In this document: one piece after another, positions 5,628-15,106 of the stretch | How the letters are laid out: each line of letters starts with the position of its first letter | Numbering within the stretch: the first letter of the stretch is position 1 | DNA from: Bacillus zhangzhouensis | Lineage (GTDB): Bacteria; Bacillota; Bacilli; Bacillales; Bacillaceae | DNA length: 64,000 bases | Reading direction: 5' to 3' | NCBI RefSeq assembly: GCF_000715205.1 | Contig: NZ_JOTP01000005.1 | Span: forward strand, 1 to 64,000 | Translations under genes and position numbers: made by a program | Notes under the pieces: generated by a model | The model's database searches: none | The model's input: only the letters and a program-made list of their open reading frames with translations | What the model was told of the DNA's origin: nothing

Positions 5628-6728
5628 ATGGAAAAGGTTGTTTGTATTGGCTGCGGTGTAGCCATTCAGACGGAAGATAAAGATCAATTAGGATATGCGC
5701 CGGCAGCATCTCTATTGAAAGAAGATGTGATCTGTCAGCGCTGTTTTAGGTTAAAGAACTACAATGAAATTCAAGATGTTTCTTTAACAGAAGACGACTT
5801 TTTAAATATTTTACACAGCATTGGTGAGACAGACTCTCTCATTGTAAAGGTCGTTGATATTTTTGACTTTAACGGAAGCTGGATTAACGGGCTGAGCCGT
5901 ATTGTCGGTGGTAATCCGATTTTACTTGTCGGCAACAAAGTGGATATTTTACCGAAATCCGTGAAAAAAGATCGCCTTGTTCATTGGATGAAACGGGAAG
6001 CAAAAGAAAACGGACTAAACCCAATCGATGTTTTCTTAATCAGTGCAAGCAGAGGTCAAGGCGTGCCAGAGGTGATGGAAGCGATCGACCATTATCGTGA
6101 GGGAAGAAATGTCTATGTCGTCGGCTGTACGAACGTTGGAAAGTCAACATTTATCAATCGAATCATCAAAGAAGTGTCTGGAGAAGAGAACGTCATCACT
6201 ACATCCCAATATCCAGGAACAACTCTTGATGCAATTGAAATTCCGCTTGATGACGGGTCTGCTTTATTCGATACGCCGGGCATCATCAATCGCCATCAAA
6301 TGGCGCACTATGTTAGCAAAAATGACTTGAAAATCTTAACGCCGAAAAAAGAATTGAAACCGAGAACGTTCCAGTTAAATGAAGCCCAAACGCTTTATTT
6401 CGGCGGGCTTGCTCGATTTGACTATGTAAAAGGCGGCAGAACGTCATTTGTCTGCTATATGCCAAATGAGCTCAACATTCATCGGACAAAGTTAGAGAAT
6501 GCAGATGACTTATATGAAAAACATGCAGGAGAACTGCTATCACCACCATCAAAAGAGGGAATGGAAGATTTTCCTCCGCTCGTTCCGCACACCTTTACCA
6601 TTGATCAGCCGAAAATGGACATCGTGTTTTCAGGATTAGGCTGGGTGACAGCAAATGAAGCGGATAAACAAATAAAAGTATATGCGCCAAAAGGTGTGCA
6701 TGTCTTTGTTAGACGTTCGTTAATTTAA
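5628..6728 (+). CDS. yqeH: Circularly permuted GTPase YqeH, 30S ribosome assembly
   Basis: 366 aa, the same length as B. subtilis YqeH. A treble-clef zinc finger (Cys 6, 9, 36, 39) comes first. The G motifs follow in permuted order G4 (NKVD, about residue 102), G5 (SAS), G1 (GCTNVGKST, about 165) and G3 (DTPG, about 214). The C-terminal domain binds RNA or protein. YqeH GTPases act in late 30S subunit maturation. ATG 5628 is preceded by GGGAGGAAG within the end of yqeG, suggesting translational coupling. Confidence 0.94.
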   Translation: MEKVVCIGCGVAIQTEDKDQLGYAPAASLLKEDVICQRCFRLKNYNEIQDVSLTEDDFLNILHSIGETDSLIVKVVDIFDFNGSWINGLSRIVGGNPILLVGNKVDILPKSVKKDRLVHWMKREAKENGLNPIDVFLISASRGQGVPEVMEAIDHYREGRNVYVVGCTNVGKSTFINRIIKEVSGEENVITTSQYPGTTLDAIEIPLDDGSALFDTPGIINRHQMAHYVSKNDLKILTPKKELKPRTFQLNEAQTLYFGGLARFDYVKGGRTSFVCYMPNELNIHRTKLENADDLYEKHAGELLSPPSKEGMEDFPPLVPHTFTIDQPKMDIVFSGLGWVTANEADKQIKVYAPKGVHVFVRRSLI

Positions 6729-6750
6729 AAGTTCAAAGGGGGGAGAGACC

Positions 6751-7593
6751 TTGAAAGCTTTATACGGATTAATCGCAAACCCTGTTGGTCATTCAATGTC
6801 TCCAGATATTCATAACGCAGCATTAAAGGATGCTGGGATTGATGGGCATTATCATGGCTTTCAAGTAGAAGAAAACGACCTTGCAGATGCCATCAGTGGT
6901 ATGAAAGCCTTGGGAATCAGCGGTTTTAACGTCACTGTTCCACACAAGGTAGAGATCATGCAATACCTTGATAAAATTGATGTGACAGCTGAACGCCTGC
7001 GAGCAGTCAATACTGTGCGGCTTGAAAAGGGTCAGCTCGTTGGGTACAACACAGATGGAGAGGGCTTCCTTCATTCATTGCTTGAAGCCTTGGATCAGCC
7101 GTTATCAGAGCTGTCATTTCTCATGATCGGTGCTGGCGGAGCGGCAAGAGCAATTTATACGACAATTGCTGATTATGCGCCGAAAAGATTTGATATCTCC
7201 AATCGCACCATTGAAAAAGCAGAGGCTTTAATTCAAAGTGCGGATGGAAAAGTGACATCAAGTGCAATCGCATTAAATACAGCAGAAGACCGGCTTGGAG
7301 ATTATGATGTCATCATCCATACAACCTCGATCGGCATGTATCCGAATGTAGAAGAAACCCCGATTTCTTTAACAAACGCAAAAAAAACAGCGGTCGTTTG
7401 TGATATTGTGTATAATCCAATTGAAACAAAACTGCTTAGTGAAGCAGCCGGGTTAGGCTTGAAAACAGTAGATGGCGTCGGCATGTTTGTTGGTCAAGCG
7501 GCAAGAGCATTTGAACTGTGGACAGGCATCACGCCTGATATCGAAAAAATGAAGTCAATTGTCATAGAGAAATTAGGAGGAACACCATGTTAA
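6751..7593 (+). CDS. aroE: Shikimate 5-dehydrogenase
   Basis: 280 aa, TTG start behind GGGGGGAG. Reduces 3-dehydroshikimate to shikimate with NADPH in aromatic amino acid synthesis. Visible motifs: HSMSP (shikimate binding), NVTVPHK with the catalytic Lys, NTDGEGF with the catalytic Asp, and the dinucleotide-binding loop GAGGAARAI. The C-terminal GVGMFVGQAARAFELWTG is typical. Its last seven bases overlap yqeI. The gene was formerly called aroD in B. subtilis. Confidence 0.95.
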   Translation: MKALYGLIANPVGHSMSPDIHNAALKDAGIDGHYHGFQVEENDLADAISGMKALGISGFNVTVPHKVEIMQYLDKIDVTAERLRAVNTVRLEKGQLVGYNTDGEGFLHSLLEALDQPLSELSFLMIGAGGAARAIYTTIADYAPKRFDISNRTIEKAEALIQSADGKVTSSAIALNTAEDRLGDYDVIIHTTSIGMYPNVEETPISLTNAKKTAVVCDIVYNPIETKLLSEAAGLGLKTVDGVGMFVGQAARAFELWTGITPDIEKMKSIVIEKLGGTPC

Positions 7594-7877
7594 AAGGTAA
7601 GCAAAAACGTTTTTTACGTGCGCAAGCACACCATTTATCACCTATTTTTCAAGTTGGAAAAGGCGGGGTAAATAACAATATGGTCAAGCAAATTTCCGAG
7701 GCGCTTGAAGCAAGAGAACTTTTAAAAGTCAGCATCTTGCAAAACTGCGACGAAGACAAAACTGAGGTCGCTAAAGCACTTGTAAAGGGTGCAAAAGCTG
7801 AGCTCGTTCAAACGATCGGAAATGTGATTGTCCTTTATAAAGAATCTAAGGAAAATAAACAAATTAAGCTGCCGTAA
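7587..7877 (+). CDS. yqeI: CRS1/YhbY-domain RNA-binding protein YqeI
   Basis: 96 aa, covering the whole CRS1-YhbY (CRM) domain: [18 protein letters not shown] at the start with the GxGG-type RNA-binding loop, and the basic second half. YhbY relatives associate with pre-50S ribosomal particles, consistent with its neighbours yqeH and rsfS. ATG lies seven bases behind AGGAGG within the end of aroE. Confidence 0.9.
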   Translation: MLKGKQKRFLRAQAHHLSPIFQVGKGGVNNNMVKQISEALEARELLKVSILQNCDEDKTEVAKALVKGAKAELVQTIGNVIVLYKESKENKQIKLP

Positions 7878-7890
7878 AGGTGGATGTGAT

Positions 7891-8460
7891 ATGAAAAAAA
7901 TAGGGTTGTTCGGCGGTACGTTTGATCCCCCGCATAATGGGCATTTGCTGATGGCGAATGAGGTGCGTTTTCAGGTGGGGCTTGATGAAATTTGGTTTAT
8001 CCCAAATCACAAGCCTCCTCATAAAACAGGCCGAAAACGAGCAGATAGTCATCACCGCGTGAAAATGGTGGAAGCAGCGATTCAGTCTAATCCGCATTTT
8101 CAGCTGGAACTCATTGAAATGGAGCGAGAGGGACCATCTTATACAGTAGATACGGTGGAGCTGTTAAAGAAGCGTCATCCTGAAGCTGAGTTCTTTTTTA
8201 TGATTGGAGCGGACATGGTAGATTATTTGCCAAAATGGCATCGGATTGATGATTTGCTTCAGATGATCACCTTTATCGGGATGAAAAGACGAGGTTATGA
8301 AGGAAGTACGACATATCCTCTTTTATTTGCAGATGTTCCAGCTTTTGATGTATCATCGACATTGATTAGGCAGCGAATAAAGCAGGGAGAACCTGTAGAT
8401 TATTTGATTCCGAAAGCTGTTGAGCGTTATATAAAGGAGCATCATTTATATGAATCGTGA
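7891..8460 (+). CDS. nadD: Nicotinate-mononucleotide adenylyltransferase
   Basis: 189 aa, as in B. subtilis NadD. Transfers AMP from ATP to nicotinate mononucleotide, an essential step of NAD synthesis. The nucleotidyltransferase motif [12 protein letters not shown] lies at residues about 8-19, and the second signature SSTLIRQRI near residue 150. ATG 7891 follows AAGGTGG; a longer upstream frame overlaps yqeI and lacks family similarity. Overlaps yqeK by eleven bases. Confidence 0.95.
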   Translation: MKKIGLFGGTFDPPHNGHLLMANEVRFQVGLDEIWFIPNHKPPHKTGRKRADSHHRVKMVEAAIQSNPHFQLELIEMEREGPSYTVDTVELLKKRHPEAEFFFMIGADMVDYLPKWHRIDDLLQMITFIGMKRRGYEGSTTYPLLFADVPAFDVSSTLIRQRIKQGEPVDYLIPKAVERYIKEHHLYES

Positions 8461-9013
8461 AGAAGCATTGAACTGTGTCAAAGAGCAGTTAACAGAGCAT
8501 AGATATACACATACACTTGGGGTTATGGATACAGCCATTTCATTAGCGGAACGGTTTGGTGCAGATGTAAAAAAAGCGGAGATCGCCGCTATTTTTCATG
8601 ATTATGCCAAATTTAGACCAAAGGAAGAAATGAAGGGCATCATTCAAAAAGAACAGATGAACCCCCTATTGCTTGATTATTCACCCGAGCTTTGGCATGC
8701 CCCAGTCGGTGCATATTTGGTCAAAAAGGAAGCCGGAATTGACGACCAAGACATTTTAACAGCAATCGAATTCCATACATCCGGCAGACCGGATATGACG
8801 TTACTTGAAAAAGTCATCTATGTCGCTGACTATATAGAACCAGGACGCCATTTTCCTGGCGTAGAAGAAGTAAGAGAGTTAGCGGAGCATGATTTGGATG
8901 GTGCATTGATTCAATCGTTAAAAAACACAATCAGCTTTTTAATGAAAAAGAGTCGGCCAGTCTTTCCAGATACACTTGCTACTTACAACTCGCTTGTGCA
9001 TAAGAACAACTAA
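8450..9013 (+). CDS. yqeK: HD-domain diadenosine tetraphosphate hydrolase YqeK
   Basis: 187 aa HD-fold metal-dependent phosphohydrolase. The metal ligands are visible as HTLGV near residue 22, HDYAK near 50, and later H...H and D ([24 protein letters not shown]). The family hydrolyses Ap4A symmetrically to ADP. Its fixed place between nadD and rsfS suggests a housekeeping nucleotide-damage or alarmone role. Confidence 0.92.
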   Translation: MNREEALNCVKEQLTEHRYTHTLGVMDTAISLAERFGADVKKAEIAAIFHDYAKFRPKEEMKGIIQKEQMNPLLLDYSPELWHAPVGAYLVKKEAGIDDQDILTAIEFHTSGRPDMTLLEKVIYVADYIEPGRHFPGVEEVRELAEHDLDGALIQSLKNTISFLMKKSRPVFPDTLATYNSLVHKNN

Positions 9014-9026
9014 GGAGGAATTTTGG

Positions 9027-9383
9027 ATGGATGCATCATCAATTTTAAACATCGCAGCAGGAGCATGCGATGATAAGCGGGCTGAAGATATTATTGCCCT
9101 TAATATGCAAGGAGTCTCACTTGTTGCAGATTATTTTCTCATTTGTCATGGGAATTCTGATAAACAAGTGCAGGCCATTGCAAGAGAAGTAAAACATCTT
9201 GCAGAGGAAAGCGGAATCGAAGTGAAAAAGATGGAAGGCTTTGATGAAGCAAGATGGGTATTGATTGATCTAGGAGATGTCATTGCTCATGTGTTCCATA
9301 AAGAAGAAAGAGGATACTATAACCTAGAGAAGTTATGGGGAGATGCGCCGAGAGAAACGCTTTCACTTGGCATTAACTCATGA
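9027..9383 (+). CDS. rsfS: Ribosomal silencing factor RsfS
   Basis: 118 aa, the B. subtilis length. RsfS binds ribosomal protein L14 and prevents 30S-50S joining during starvation. Conserved family features: VADYFLICHGNSDKQVQAI and HVFHKEERGYYNLEKLW. ATG 9027 lies behind GGAGG at the standard distance; an upstream in-frame extension lies within yqeK and was rejected. Its stop overlaps the yqeM start as ATGA. Confidence 0.94.
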   Translation: MDASSILNIAAGACDDKRAEDIIALNMQGVSLVADYFLICHGNSDKQVQAIAREVKHLAEESGIEVKKMEGFDEARWVLIDLGDVIAHVFHKEERGYYNLEKLWGDAPRETLSLGINS

Positions 9384-10123
9384 TTTATCAAGGGTTTGCA
9401 GGTGTGTATGATGAGCTCATGGCACATGCACCTTATGATGAATGGGTTCAGTGGATACAGCAGTATATCAAGCCAAATGCTGCAATCATCGATGTAGGCT
9501 GTGGAACTGGGGAGATTTCTCTTCGATTAGCTGAAAAAGGTCACAACGTCACAGGAATTGACCTAAGTGAAGAGATGCTGGCTTTCGCGCAGCAAAAAGC
9601 GCAATCTCACAAGCAGTCCGTTCAATTTTTACATCAGGATATGAGAGAGCTTACGGGCTTTCAACAAGCCTTTCAAGCAGCCGTTATCTGCTGTGATTCC
9701 CTGAACTACTTAAAAAACGAAAATGACGTCAAAAAAACCTTTAAAAACATGTTTCAGCTTTTAGAGGCAGATGGGGTTTTACTCTTTGATGTTCATACGC
9801 CTTATAAAATGGAAGAGGTATTCCCTGGCTCTACTTATGCAGATCAAGATGAAGAGATCAGCTATATTTGGCAGAGCGATAAAGGGGATGATATGTATTC
9901 GGTCATTCATGATTTAAGCTTTTTTGTAAAGGACGGAGACGTGTATCAGCGTTATGATGAGACACATGAACAGCGTACATTTCCATTTGAGACATATGCA
10001 GCGTTCCTTGAGTCCGCTGGCTTCGAAAATATTGAAGTGACCGCTGATTTTACAAATCAAGCACCTCAGGAATTCGCCGAAAGATATTTTATCTCAGCCA
10101 AGAAATCAAAAACCATCGTTTAA
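9380..10123 (+). CDS. yqeM: SAM-dependent methyltransferase YqeM
   Basis: 247 aa class I methyltransferase. Motif I is IIDVGCGTGEISLRLAE (residues about 35-52), followed by GIDLSEEML (motif II acidic residue) and ICCDSLNYL (motif IV). The substrate is not established. It is the last gene of the operon, joined to rsfS by a four-base overlap, and ends inside a bidirectional terminator shared with comER. Confidence 0.88.
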   Translation: MIYQGFAGVYDELMAHAPYDEWVQWIQQYIKPNAAIIDVGCGTGEISLRLAEKGHNVTGIDLSEEMLAFAQQKAQSHKQSVQFLHQDMRELTGFQQAFQAAVICCDSLNYLKNENDVKKTFKNMFQLLEADGVLLFDVHTPYKMEEVFPGSTYADQDEEISYIWQSDKGDDMYSVIHDLSFFVKDGDVYQRYDETHEQRTFPFETYAAFLESAGFENIEVTADFTNQAPQEFAERYFISAKKSKTIV

Positions 10124-10140
10124 TGGAACGATGGTTTTTT
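10108..10140. terminator. Bidirectional terminator between yqeM and comER
   Basis: AAAAAACCATCGTT / AACGATGGTTTTTT stem with a four-base loop, A run before and T run after, between convergent genes. It overlaps the last codons of yqeM. Confidence 0.88.
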
Positions 10141-10171
10141 AAAACCCTTTTTTCGCTTATTGCAAAGATCG

Positions 10172-11020
10172 TTAATTTCTGCGATCATCAGTAAACACGC
10201 TTGGCGGATATTGATGTGCAACCGCTTCAAGATCTTCATCGAACTTTTCATGGGTGTTCTGAAAAAGACGGTGAAACATATCTTGAACACCTGCTTCAAG
10301 AGCTTTAATACCCTCACCAGTGACGCCGCCTTTCACACACACTTTATCTTGCAGTGTCGGAAGGGTATAGACTCTTTTTTCAATTAAACGACCAAGTCCT
10401 ACAAGCATATCTTCTGATAAGGTGGTGGCTTCTTCTTTTGAAATATCGGTTTCTTCGACAGCTGCTTCAATCATTTTCTGAACGAGAAAGCTAATAAAAG
10501 CAGGTCCGCAGCTGACAATATCTGAGGCTGCTCTTGTAATCGAATGATGGATCTCAATTGGTGTTGAAATGCGGGAGGATAACTGTCTTAGCGCAGTTTT
10601 CGTCGCGACATTGCATGATGAACCAAAAGTTAAAAGTGATGCGCCTGATAAAGCGCGGTTAGTGATGCTTGGGATCAGTCTAGCTGTTTGACAAGGAACG
10701 ATATCCTGAAGCTGTTCAGGATGAACCGGACTTGTGATGATGACAATCGTTTGCTGCTCTTCTAAAAGAGGGCTCAGCTCTTTTAATAGTGGATAAATAT
10801 CAAGTGGTTTCACACAAACAAAGATGAAATCTTTATCTGTTACAGCCCCTGACAGCTGTTTTGTTACTTCAAGCTCTGGATGGTTCTTTTTTATATTGAA
10901 CGCTTTTTCAATGGTCCGGTTGGTGATGGTGATGGATGAGGGATTGACTGCTTTTGATTCAATAAATGCCTCAGTAAGTATGGTACCCATGTTTCCTGTA
11001 CCGATTATCCCTATATTCAA
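10172..11020 (-). CDS. comER: ComER, pyrroline-5-carboxylate reductase-like protein
   Basis: 282 aa. N-terminal Rossmann fold with IGIIGTGNMGTIL, then the NADP-binding NRT motif and a helical C-terminal domain of the P5C reductase family (GPAFISFLVQKMIEAA; VKGGVTGEG). Despite the family, ComER in B. subtilis influences sporulation and competence-locus context rather than proline synthesis. TTG 11020 follows AAGGAGGGAG; the longer frame starting at 11110 lacks homology. Transcribed divergently from comEA. Confidence 0.88.
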   Translation of the reverse strand: MNIGIIGTGNMGTILTEAFIESKAVNPSSITITNRTIEKAFNIKKNHPELEVTKQLSGAVTDKDFIFVCVKPLDIYPLLKELSPLLEEQQTIVIITSPVHPEQLQDIVPCQTARLIPSITNRALSGASLLTFGSSCNVATKTALRQLSSRISTPIEIHHSITRAASDIVSCGPAFISFLVQKMIEAAVEETDISKEEATTLSEDMLVGLGRLIEKRVYTLPTLQDKVCVKGGVTGEGIKALEAGVQDMFHRLFQNTHEKFDEDLEAVAHQYPPSVFTDDRRN

Positions 11021-11110
11021 ACGTTCTCCCTCCTTAGACGCATAGGATCTGTTATCTTCTAAACAGTATGTTGAGCAGTGGAAAAATATGATTGAAAGAA
11101 GCGTGAGCAA

Positions 11111-11740
11111 GTGAAGCGACTCATTCCATTGAAAAAATACAGTCTTTATATCATTGCGGGGATCATGATCGTGATCACCATCAGTTTCTTCGCTTTAGCG
11201 GGGAAAGGGGAAAAAAGCGCAGAGCCAAGTGTATTAAAGGAAAATAAAGAAAGCCCAGTCACATTGGAGGAGAAACAAGAGAGTGCAGAAAGTGAACCAC
11301 CACCCATTGTTGTAGAGGTCAAAGGAGCTGTAAGGAAGCCAGGGGTTTATACGTTTCAATCAGAGGACCGGGTTGAGGAAGCGATTAAAAGAGCAGGAGG
11401 CTTTACAAGTAAAGCGGATACGTATGAAATCAATCAAGCGGCAAAATTAGAGGATAGTATGATGATTTATGTTCGAAAGCAGGGAGAAGCTGAGAAGCAG
11501 ACGCAAACATCAGCAACTGACATGTCACCTGGGATTGAAAAGAGTCAAGGTGTCAATGTGAATCAAGCCGATGCAGCGGAATTGCAATCAATTAACGGAA
11601 TCGGACCAGCCAAAGCGGAAGCCATCATTGCCTATAGAGAGGAACATGGAGAATTTGAACAAATTGAAGATTTGCGGAACATTTCGGGTTTTGGGGAGAA
11701 GACAGTCGAACGGCTGAAAAGTCAATTGACCGTTAAGTAG
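11111..11740 (+). CDS. comEA: Competence DNA receptor ComEA
   Basis: 209 aa, GTG start. One N-terminal membrane anchor (residues about 12-30), a charged linker, an SLBB/oligomerisation domain (VEVKGAVRKPGVYTF...) and two C-terminal helix-hairpin-helix motifs (SINGIGPAKAEAIIAYREEH and ISGFGEKTVERL) that bind double-stranded DNA on the cell surface. It passes DNA to the ComEC channel. First gene of comEA-comEB-comEC. ComK control is expected, but no clear K-box could be pointed out between comER and comEA. Confidence 0.95.
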   Translation: MKRLIPLKKYSLYIIAGIMIVITISFFALAGKGEKSAEPSVLKENKESPVTLEEKQESAESEPPPIVVEVKGAVRKPGVYTFQSEDRVEEAIKRAGGFTSKADTYEINQAAKLEDSMMIYVRKQGEAEKQTQTSATDMSPGIEKSQGVNVNQADAAELQSINGIGPAKAEAIIAYREEHGEFEQIEDLRNISGFGEKTVERLKSQLTVK

Positions 11741-11805
11741 AATTGACGGTATAGAAGAAAGGCATGTACACTTAATACCAACCATCATTCTGGAGGGATC
11801 AGCTC

Positions 11806-12375
11806 GTGGAAAGAATTTCATGGAATCAATATTTTATGGCACAAAGTCATTTGCTTGCTTTACGAAGCACCTGTGAGCGGTTAGCGGTTGGGGCGACCAT
11901 CGTAAGAGACAAGCGCATCATTGCAGGAGGATACAATGGCTCCATTGCCGGTGATGTCCATTGTGCAGATGTAGGATGCTATGTCATTGATCATCACTGT
12001 GTACGCACAATCCATGCGGAAATGAACGCCATTTTACAATGTGCCAAATTTGGCGCACCAACAGCTGATGCTGAAATATATGTCACGCATTTTCCTTGTT
12101 TGCAGTGCTGTAAAGCCATTATTCAAGCAGGCATTCGAACAGTGTATTATGCGAAGGATTATAAAAATCATCCATATGCTGTCGATTTATTCGAGCAGGC
12201 TGGCGTTCAAACGGAACAGGTAGAACTAGATGAAATGATCATTGACTTAAAAAATCAAGAAAAATTAGCCTTTGTTGCAGATTTAATCGGCAAGCTAAGT
12301 GAATCAGGACTTAGTGAAACAGAAGTACGACACATGCATGAAAAGGCGAATCAATTATTTACTTCCTATGTTTAA
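11806..12375 (+). CDS. comEB: dCMP deaminase-family protein ComEB
   Basis: 189 aa, GTG start behind GGAGGG. Zinc-dependent deaminase motifs HAEMNAI and PCLQCCKAII are intact. Family enzymes convert dCMP to dUMP; in B. subtilis the protein also helps position competence proteins. The last eight bases overlap comEC. Confidence 0.93.
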   Translation: MERISWNQYFMAQSHLLALRSTCERLAVGATIVRDKRIIAGGYNGSIAGDVHCADVGCYVIDHHCVRTIHAEMNAILQCAKFGAPTADAEIYVTHFPCLQCCKAIIQAGIRTVYYAKDYKNHPYAVDLFEQAGVQTEQVELDEMIIDLKNQEKLAFVADLIGKLSESGLSETEVRHMHEKANQLFTSYV

Positions 12376-14695
12376 CTATTTGCCGTTCGGGGCGATTTCG
12401 GCAGTAGTCGGAATTGCCCTGGCCGCATTTCATCTTCATATGTATTTCCTTCTCTTTCTTCTCATGATATTACTTCTCAGCCTACTGAAAAAAACACCTC
12501 AGCTCTTTCTGATGGTTAGCTTGTGCGGAACTATCTATACACTCATTTTTATGGTTCATCAGTCGTTTGAAGCGGATCATGCTGTAAAAGAAACATCTTT
12601 TTCTGGTTCAGTGGTGGTTGAAAGTATTCCAAAAATAGATGGCAATCGTTTTTCAGCGACCGTATCAGAAAAGAATGATCGGCTCGCGGCTTTTTACACG
12701 ATTCAAACTGAGCAAGAAAAAGAATTGCTGAAAGATATAGAGCCAGGGATGAGCTGTCACGTGATAGGTGATATTCGATTACCTAAACACGCAACCATTC
12801 CTAACGGGTTTCAATACGATCAATTTCTAAAAACAAAAGGAATTGACGCTATTTTCTTACCGCAGTCTATCAAAAGCTGTTCAAAAAAAGATAGCCCTTC
12901 ACATTACCTTGCAGCTATGAGACAAAAGGGCTTGAAATTTTTAGAGGATCATGTTCCAAAGAGCTCTGCTGGAATTGTACAGGCACTCATTTTTGGAGAT
13001 CGTGAATTGATTGATCCTGACACGTTAAGAGATTATCAAATGCTCGGCATTATTCATTTATTAGCGATTTCAGGACTGCATGTGCAAACGCTTCTCGCTT
13101 GTTTATTTTGGTGTCTGCTTCGTGCCGGCGTGACAAGAGAGACAGCGCGTATTCTTTTATTATGTCTTCTACCGGTTTATGCTTGTTTGACAGGTGCTGC
13201 GCCATCTGTTTTAAGAGCTTGTCTAATGGCAGGATTCTATTTGGTGATCACTAGCCTGCCAAAAGAAATGAAACAGCCTTCTGCGATGGTATTAAGCGCG
13301 ACGTTTTTGCTCTTATTGGCCATTCATCCCCTTTATTTATTTGATATTGGCTTTCAGCTTTCATTCGTGGTGACGTTTTTTATTTTGTTGTCCACTAGGA
13401 TCCTATCAAAAGCGAAAAGTGCAGTGATGCAATTATTCCTCATCTCCTTTGTTGCACAGCTTGCTTCACTCCCTGTTCTGTTATATCATTTTCAGCAATT
13501 TTCTTTGCTAAGCGTCCCTTTGAATATGATGTTTGTCCCTTTTTATACAATGGTTGTCATGCCTCTGTCCTTACTCTTTTTTCTTTTGTCTATTATTTAC
13601 CTTCCGCTTGGTCAAACATTGTTTCAACTGCTTGATACAGTGATCCAGCTGAGTCATCAGTTATCAGCTCATATGGCTGTTTATGATGGGTTCAACCTGA
13701 TTTTTATGAAATCTACTTGGTGGCATGTTCTTCTTGAAGTTAGTTCCATTATTTTTTTGTTATTTGTGCTGGAGTGCAAAACTTCCGTGAAGTCTTATAC
13801 TGTGCCAATTCTTTTTCTCATTGGTGTGCTGAGCGTACACTATTTTACTCCGAATTTTCTCCAAAAAGGTGAGGTCACAATGCTGGATGTAGGGCAGGGA
13901 GATAGTTTGTTTATTCAGCTACCTTATCGAACGGGGCATCTATTAGTAGATACAGGGGGCAGACTTTCTTTTGAAGAAGAACCGTGGAAAAAAAGACGTA
14001 AAGTGTCTACGATTGCTGATCAAACGCTCATACCGTTTCTGCATTCTAAAGGCATAGCAAAACTGGATGTCCTCATCCTCACACATGCGGATCAAGACCA
14101 TATAGGGGAAGCGGTTCGTTTAATCAAGCGAAATAAAGTAAAGCGACTGGCCGTGCCAAAAGGCTTTGCCCGAAGTCCAGAGGATGCACAGCTATTAAAA
14201 GAAGCAGCTGATAAAGGGATACCTATTGATGAATTAGAAAGAGGGGATAAGCTTCAGGTTGGAGGGCAAGAATTCGAGGTTCTTCATCCGGTACGAGATC
14301 GGGTGACAAGTAAGAATAATGATTCACTTGTGCTTACCTTTACTCTTGGCGGGAAGCGTTTTATATTCACGGGAGATCTTGAACAAGAAGGTGAACGAGA
14401 CATCATAGAAGTTTATCCTCATCTGCGAGCGGATGTACTGAAGGTTGGACATCACGGGAGTAAAGGATCAACAAGTGAGGAATGGCTTCAGCATCTGAGG
14501 CCGTCGTATGCACTGATTTCGGCAGGTGAACGAAATCGTTATCAGCATCCTCATCAAGAAGTCTTGAAAAAATTAAAGGATCAACAAACGACGGTGTACC
14601 GTACTGATATCAATGGAAGTGTGACCTATGAATTTCTCGAAGAGGCTGGAACGTTTTACTCGCATCCTCCATATGATATCTTACAAAATCAATAA
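12368..14695 (+). CDS. comEC: DNA-uptake channel protein ComEC
   Basis: About 775 aa with ATG 12368, close to the B. subtilis length. Order: N-terminal membrane helices, an extracellular OB-like domain (about 60-170), the Competence channel domain with many helices (about 200-480, including LAISGLHVQ), and a C-terminal metallo-beta-lactamase domain with THADQDHIGE (about 572), TGDLE and VGHHGS. It carries single-stranded DNA across the membrane. The start is uncertain: there is no good ribosome-binding site, but ATG 12368 overlaps the comEB stop and coupling is likely. Confidence 0.92.
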   Translation: MFNYLPFGAISAVVGIALAAFHLHMYFLLFLLMILLLSLLKKTPQLFLMVSLCGTIYTLIFMVHQSFEADHAVKETSFSGSVVVESIPKIDGNRFSATVSEKNDRLAAFYTIQTEQEKELLKDIEPGMSCHVIGDIRLPKHATIPNGFQYDQFLKTKGIDAIFLPQSIKSCSKKDSPSHYLAAMRQKGLKFLEDHVPKSSAGIVQALIFGDRELIDPDTLRDYQMLGIIHLLAISGLHVQTLLACLFWCLLRAGVTRETARILLLCLLPVYACLTGAAPSVLRACLMAGFYLVITSLPKEMKQPSAMVLSATFLLLLAIHPLYLFDIGFQLSFVVTFFILLSTRILSKAKSAVMQLFLISFVAQLASLPVLLYHFQQFSLLSVPLNMMFVPFYTMVVMPLSLLFFLLSIIYLPLGQTLFQLLDTVIQLSHQLSAHMAVYDGFNLIFMKSTWWHVLLEVSSIIFLLFVLECKTSVKSYTVPILFLIGVLSVHYFTPNFLQKGEVTMLDVGQGDSLFIQLPYRTGHLLVDTGGRLSFEEEPWKKRRKVSTIADQTLIPFLHSKGIAKLDVLILTHADQDHIGEAVRLIKRNKVKRLAVPKGFARSPEDAQLLKEAADKGIPIDELERGDKLQVGGQEFEVLHPVRDRVTSKNNDSLVLTFTLGGKRFIFTGDLEQEGERDIIEVYPHLRADVLKVGHHGSKGSTSEEWLQHLRPSYALISAGERNRYQHPHQEVLKKLKDQQTTVYRTDINGSVTYEFLEEAGTFYSHPPYDILQNQ

Positions 14696-14717
14696 AAAAA
14701 CTGCCAAAATGGCAGTC
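14694..14717 (-). terminator. Terminator of yqzM (also near the comEC end)
   Basis: CTGCCA / TGGCAG hairpin; on the minus strand it is followed by T7, so it best serves yqzM. Confidence 0.75.
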
Positions 14718-14734
14718 AAAAAGCATTCATGAAG

Positions 14735-14869
14735 TTAAGATCCAACGAGGTGTATAATTGTTGCCAAAATAAACATTGAGGCGAAAAATCCGAATGTGAC
14801 GATAAAACCAACAGCTGAGTCGATCGCATCATTTCGCTTGCTTTGAACATTTTTTTCAAATTCATTCAT
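14735..14869 (-). CDS. yqzM: Small membrane protein YqzM
   Basis: 44 aa, matching B. subtilis YqzM: MNEFEKNVQSKRNDAIDS followed by one membrane helix (VGFIVTFGFFASMFILATII) and HLVGS. Function unknown. Two Met codons are possible; ATG at 14869 has GGAGGG at proper spacing, while the one two codons upstream touches the ribosome-binding site. Located between comEC and holA on the opposite strand. Confidence 0.88.
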   Translation of the reverse strand: MNEFEKNVQSKRNDAIDSAVGFIVTFGFFASMFILATIIHLVGS

Positions 14870-14959
14870 TTTCATCCCTCCTGGCTAATTTTAGTATACT
14901 TGAACTCATTTGGAATTGCTAGAACGTAAAGTAACCGTTTTCCATTTTCATGATCATTT

Positions 14960-15010
14960 TATGAATATCGTCTGACGCCAGCTGACCCGGGAGCTTGCGC
15001 CAGACGTTTA
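14960..15010. repeat. GC-rich inverted repeat between yqzM and holA
   Basis: CGTCTGACGCCAGCT and AGCTTGCGCCAGACG form a long hairpin with two mismatches and a CCCGGG-rich loop, in an otherwise AT-rich gap. There is no T run on either side, so it is not a standard terminator. A 45-codon open frame on the minus strand (14919-15056) crosses it but has no usual start codon. Confidence 0.6.
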
Positions 15011-15106
15011 CTATAAATGAGGAGGCGGTACTTTCAGCTTCCTCTTTACTAATGTCTCAACACACTTTAGGATAGAGGAGAAAGTGAAAGAGAGGGATTC
15101 AGGCGT

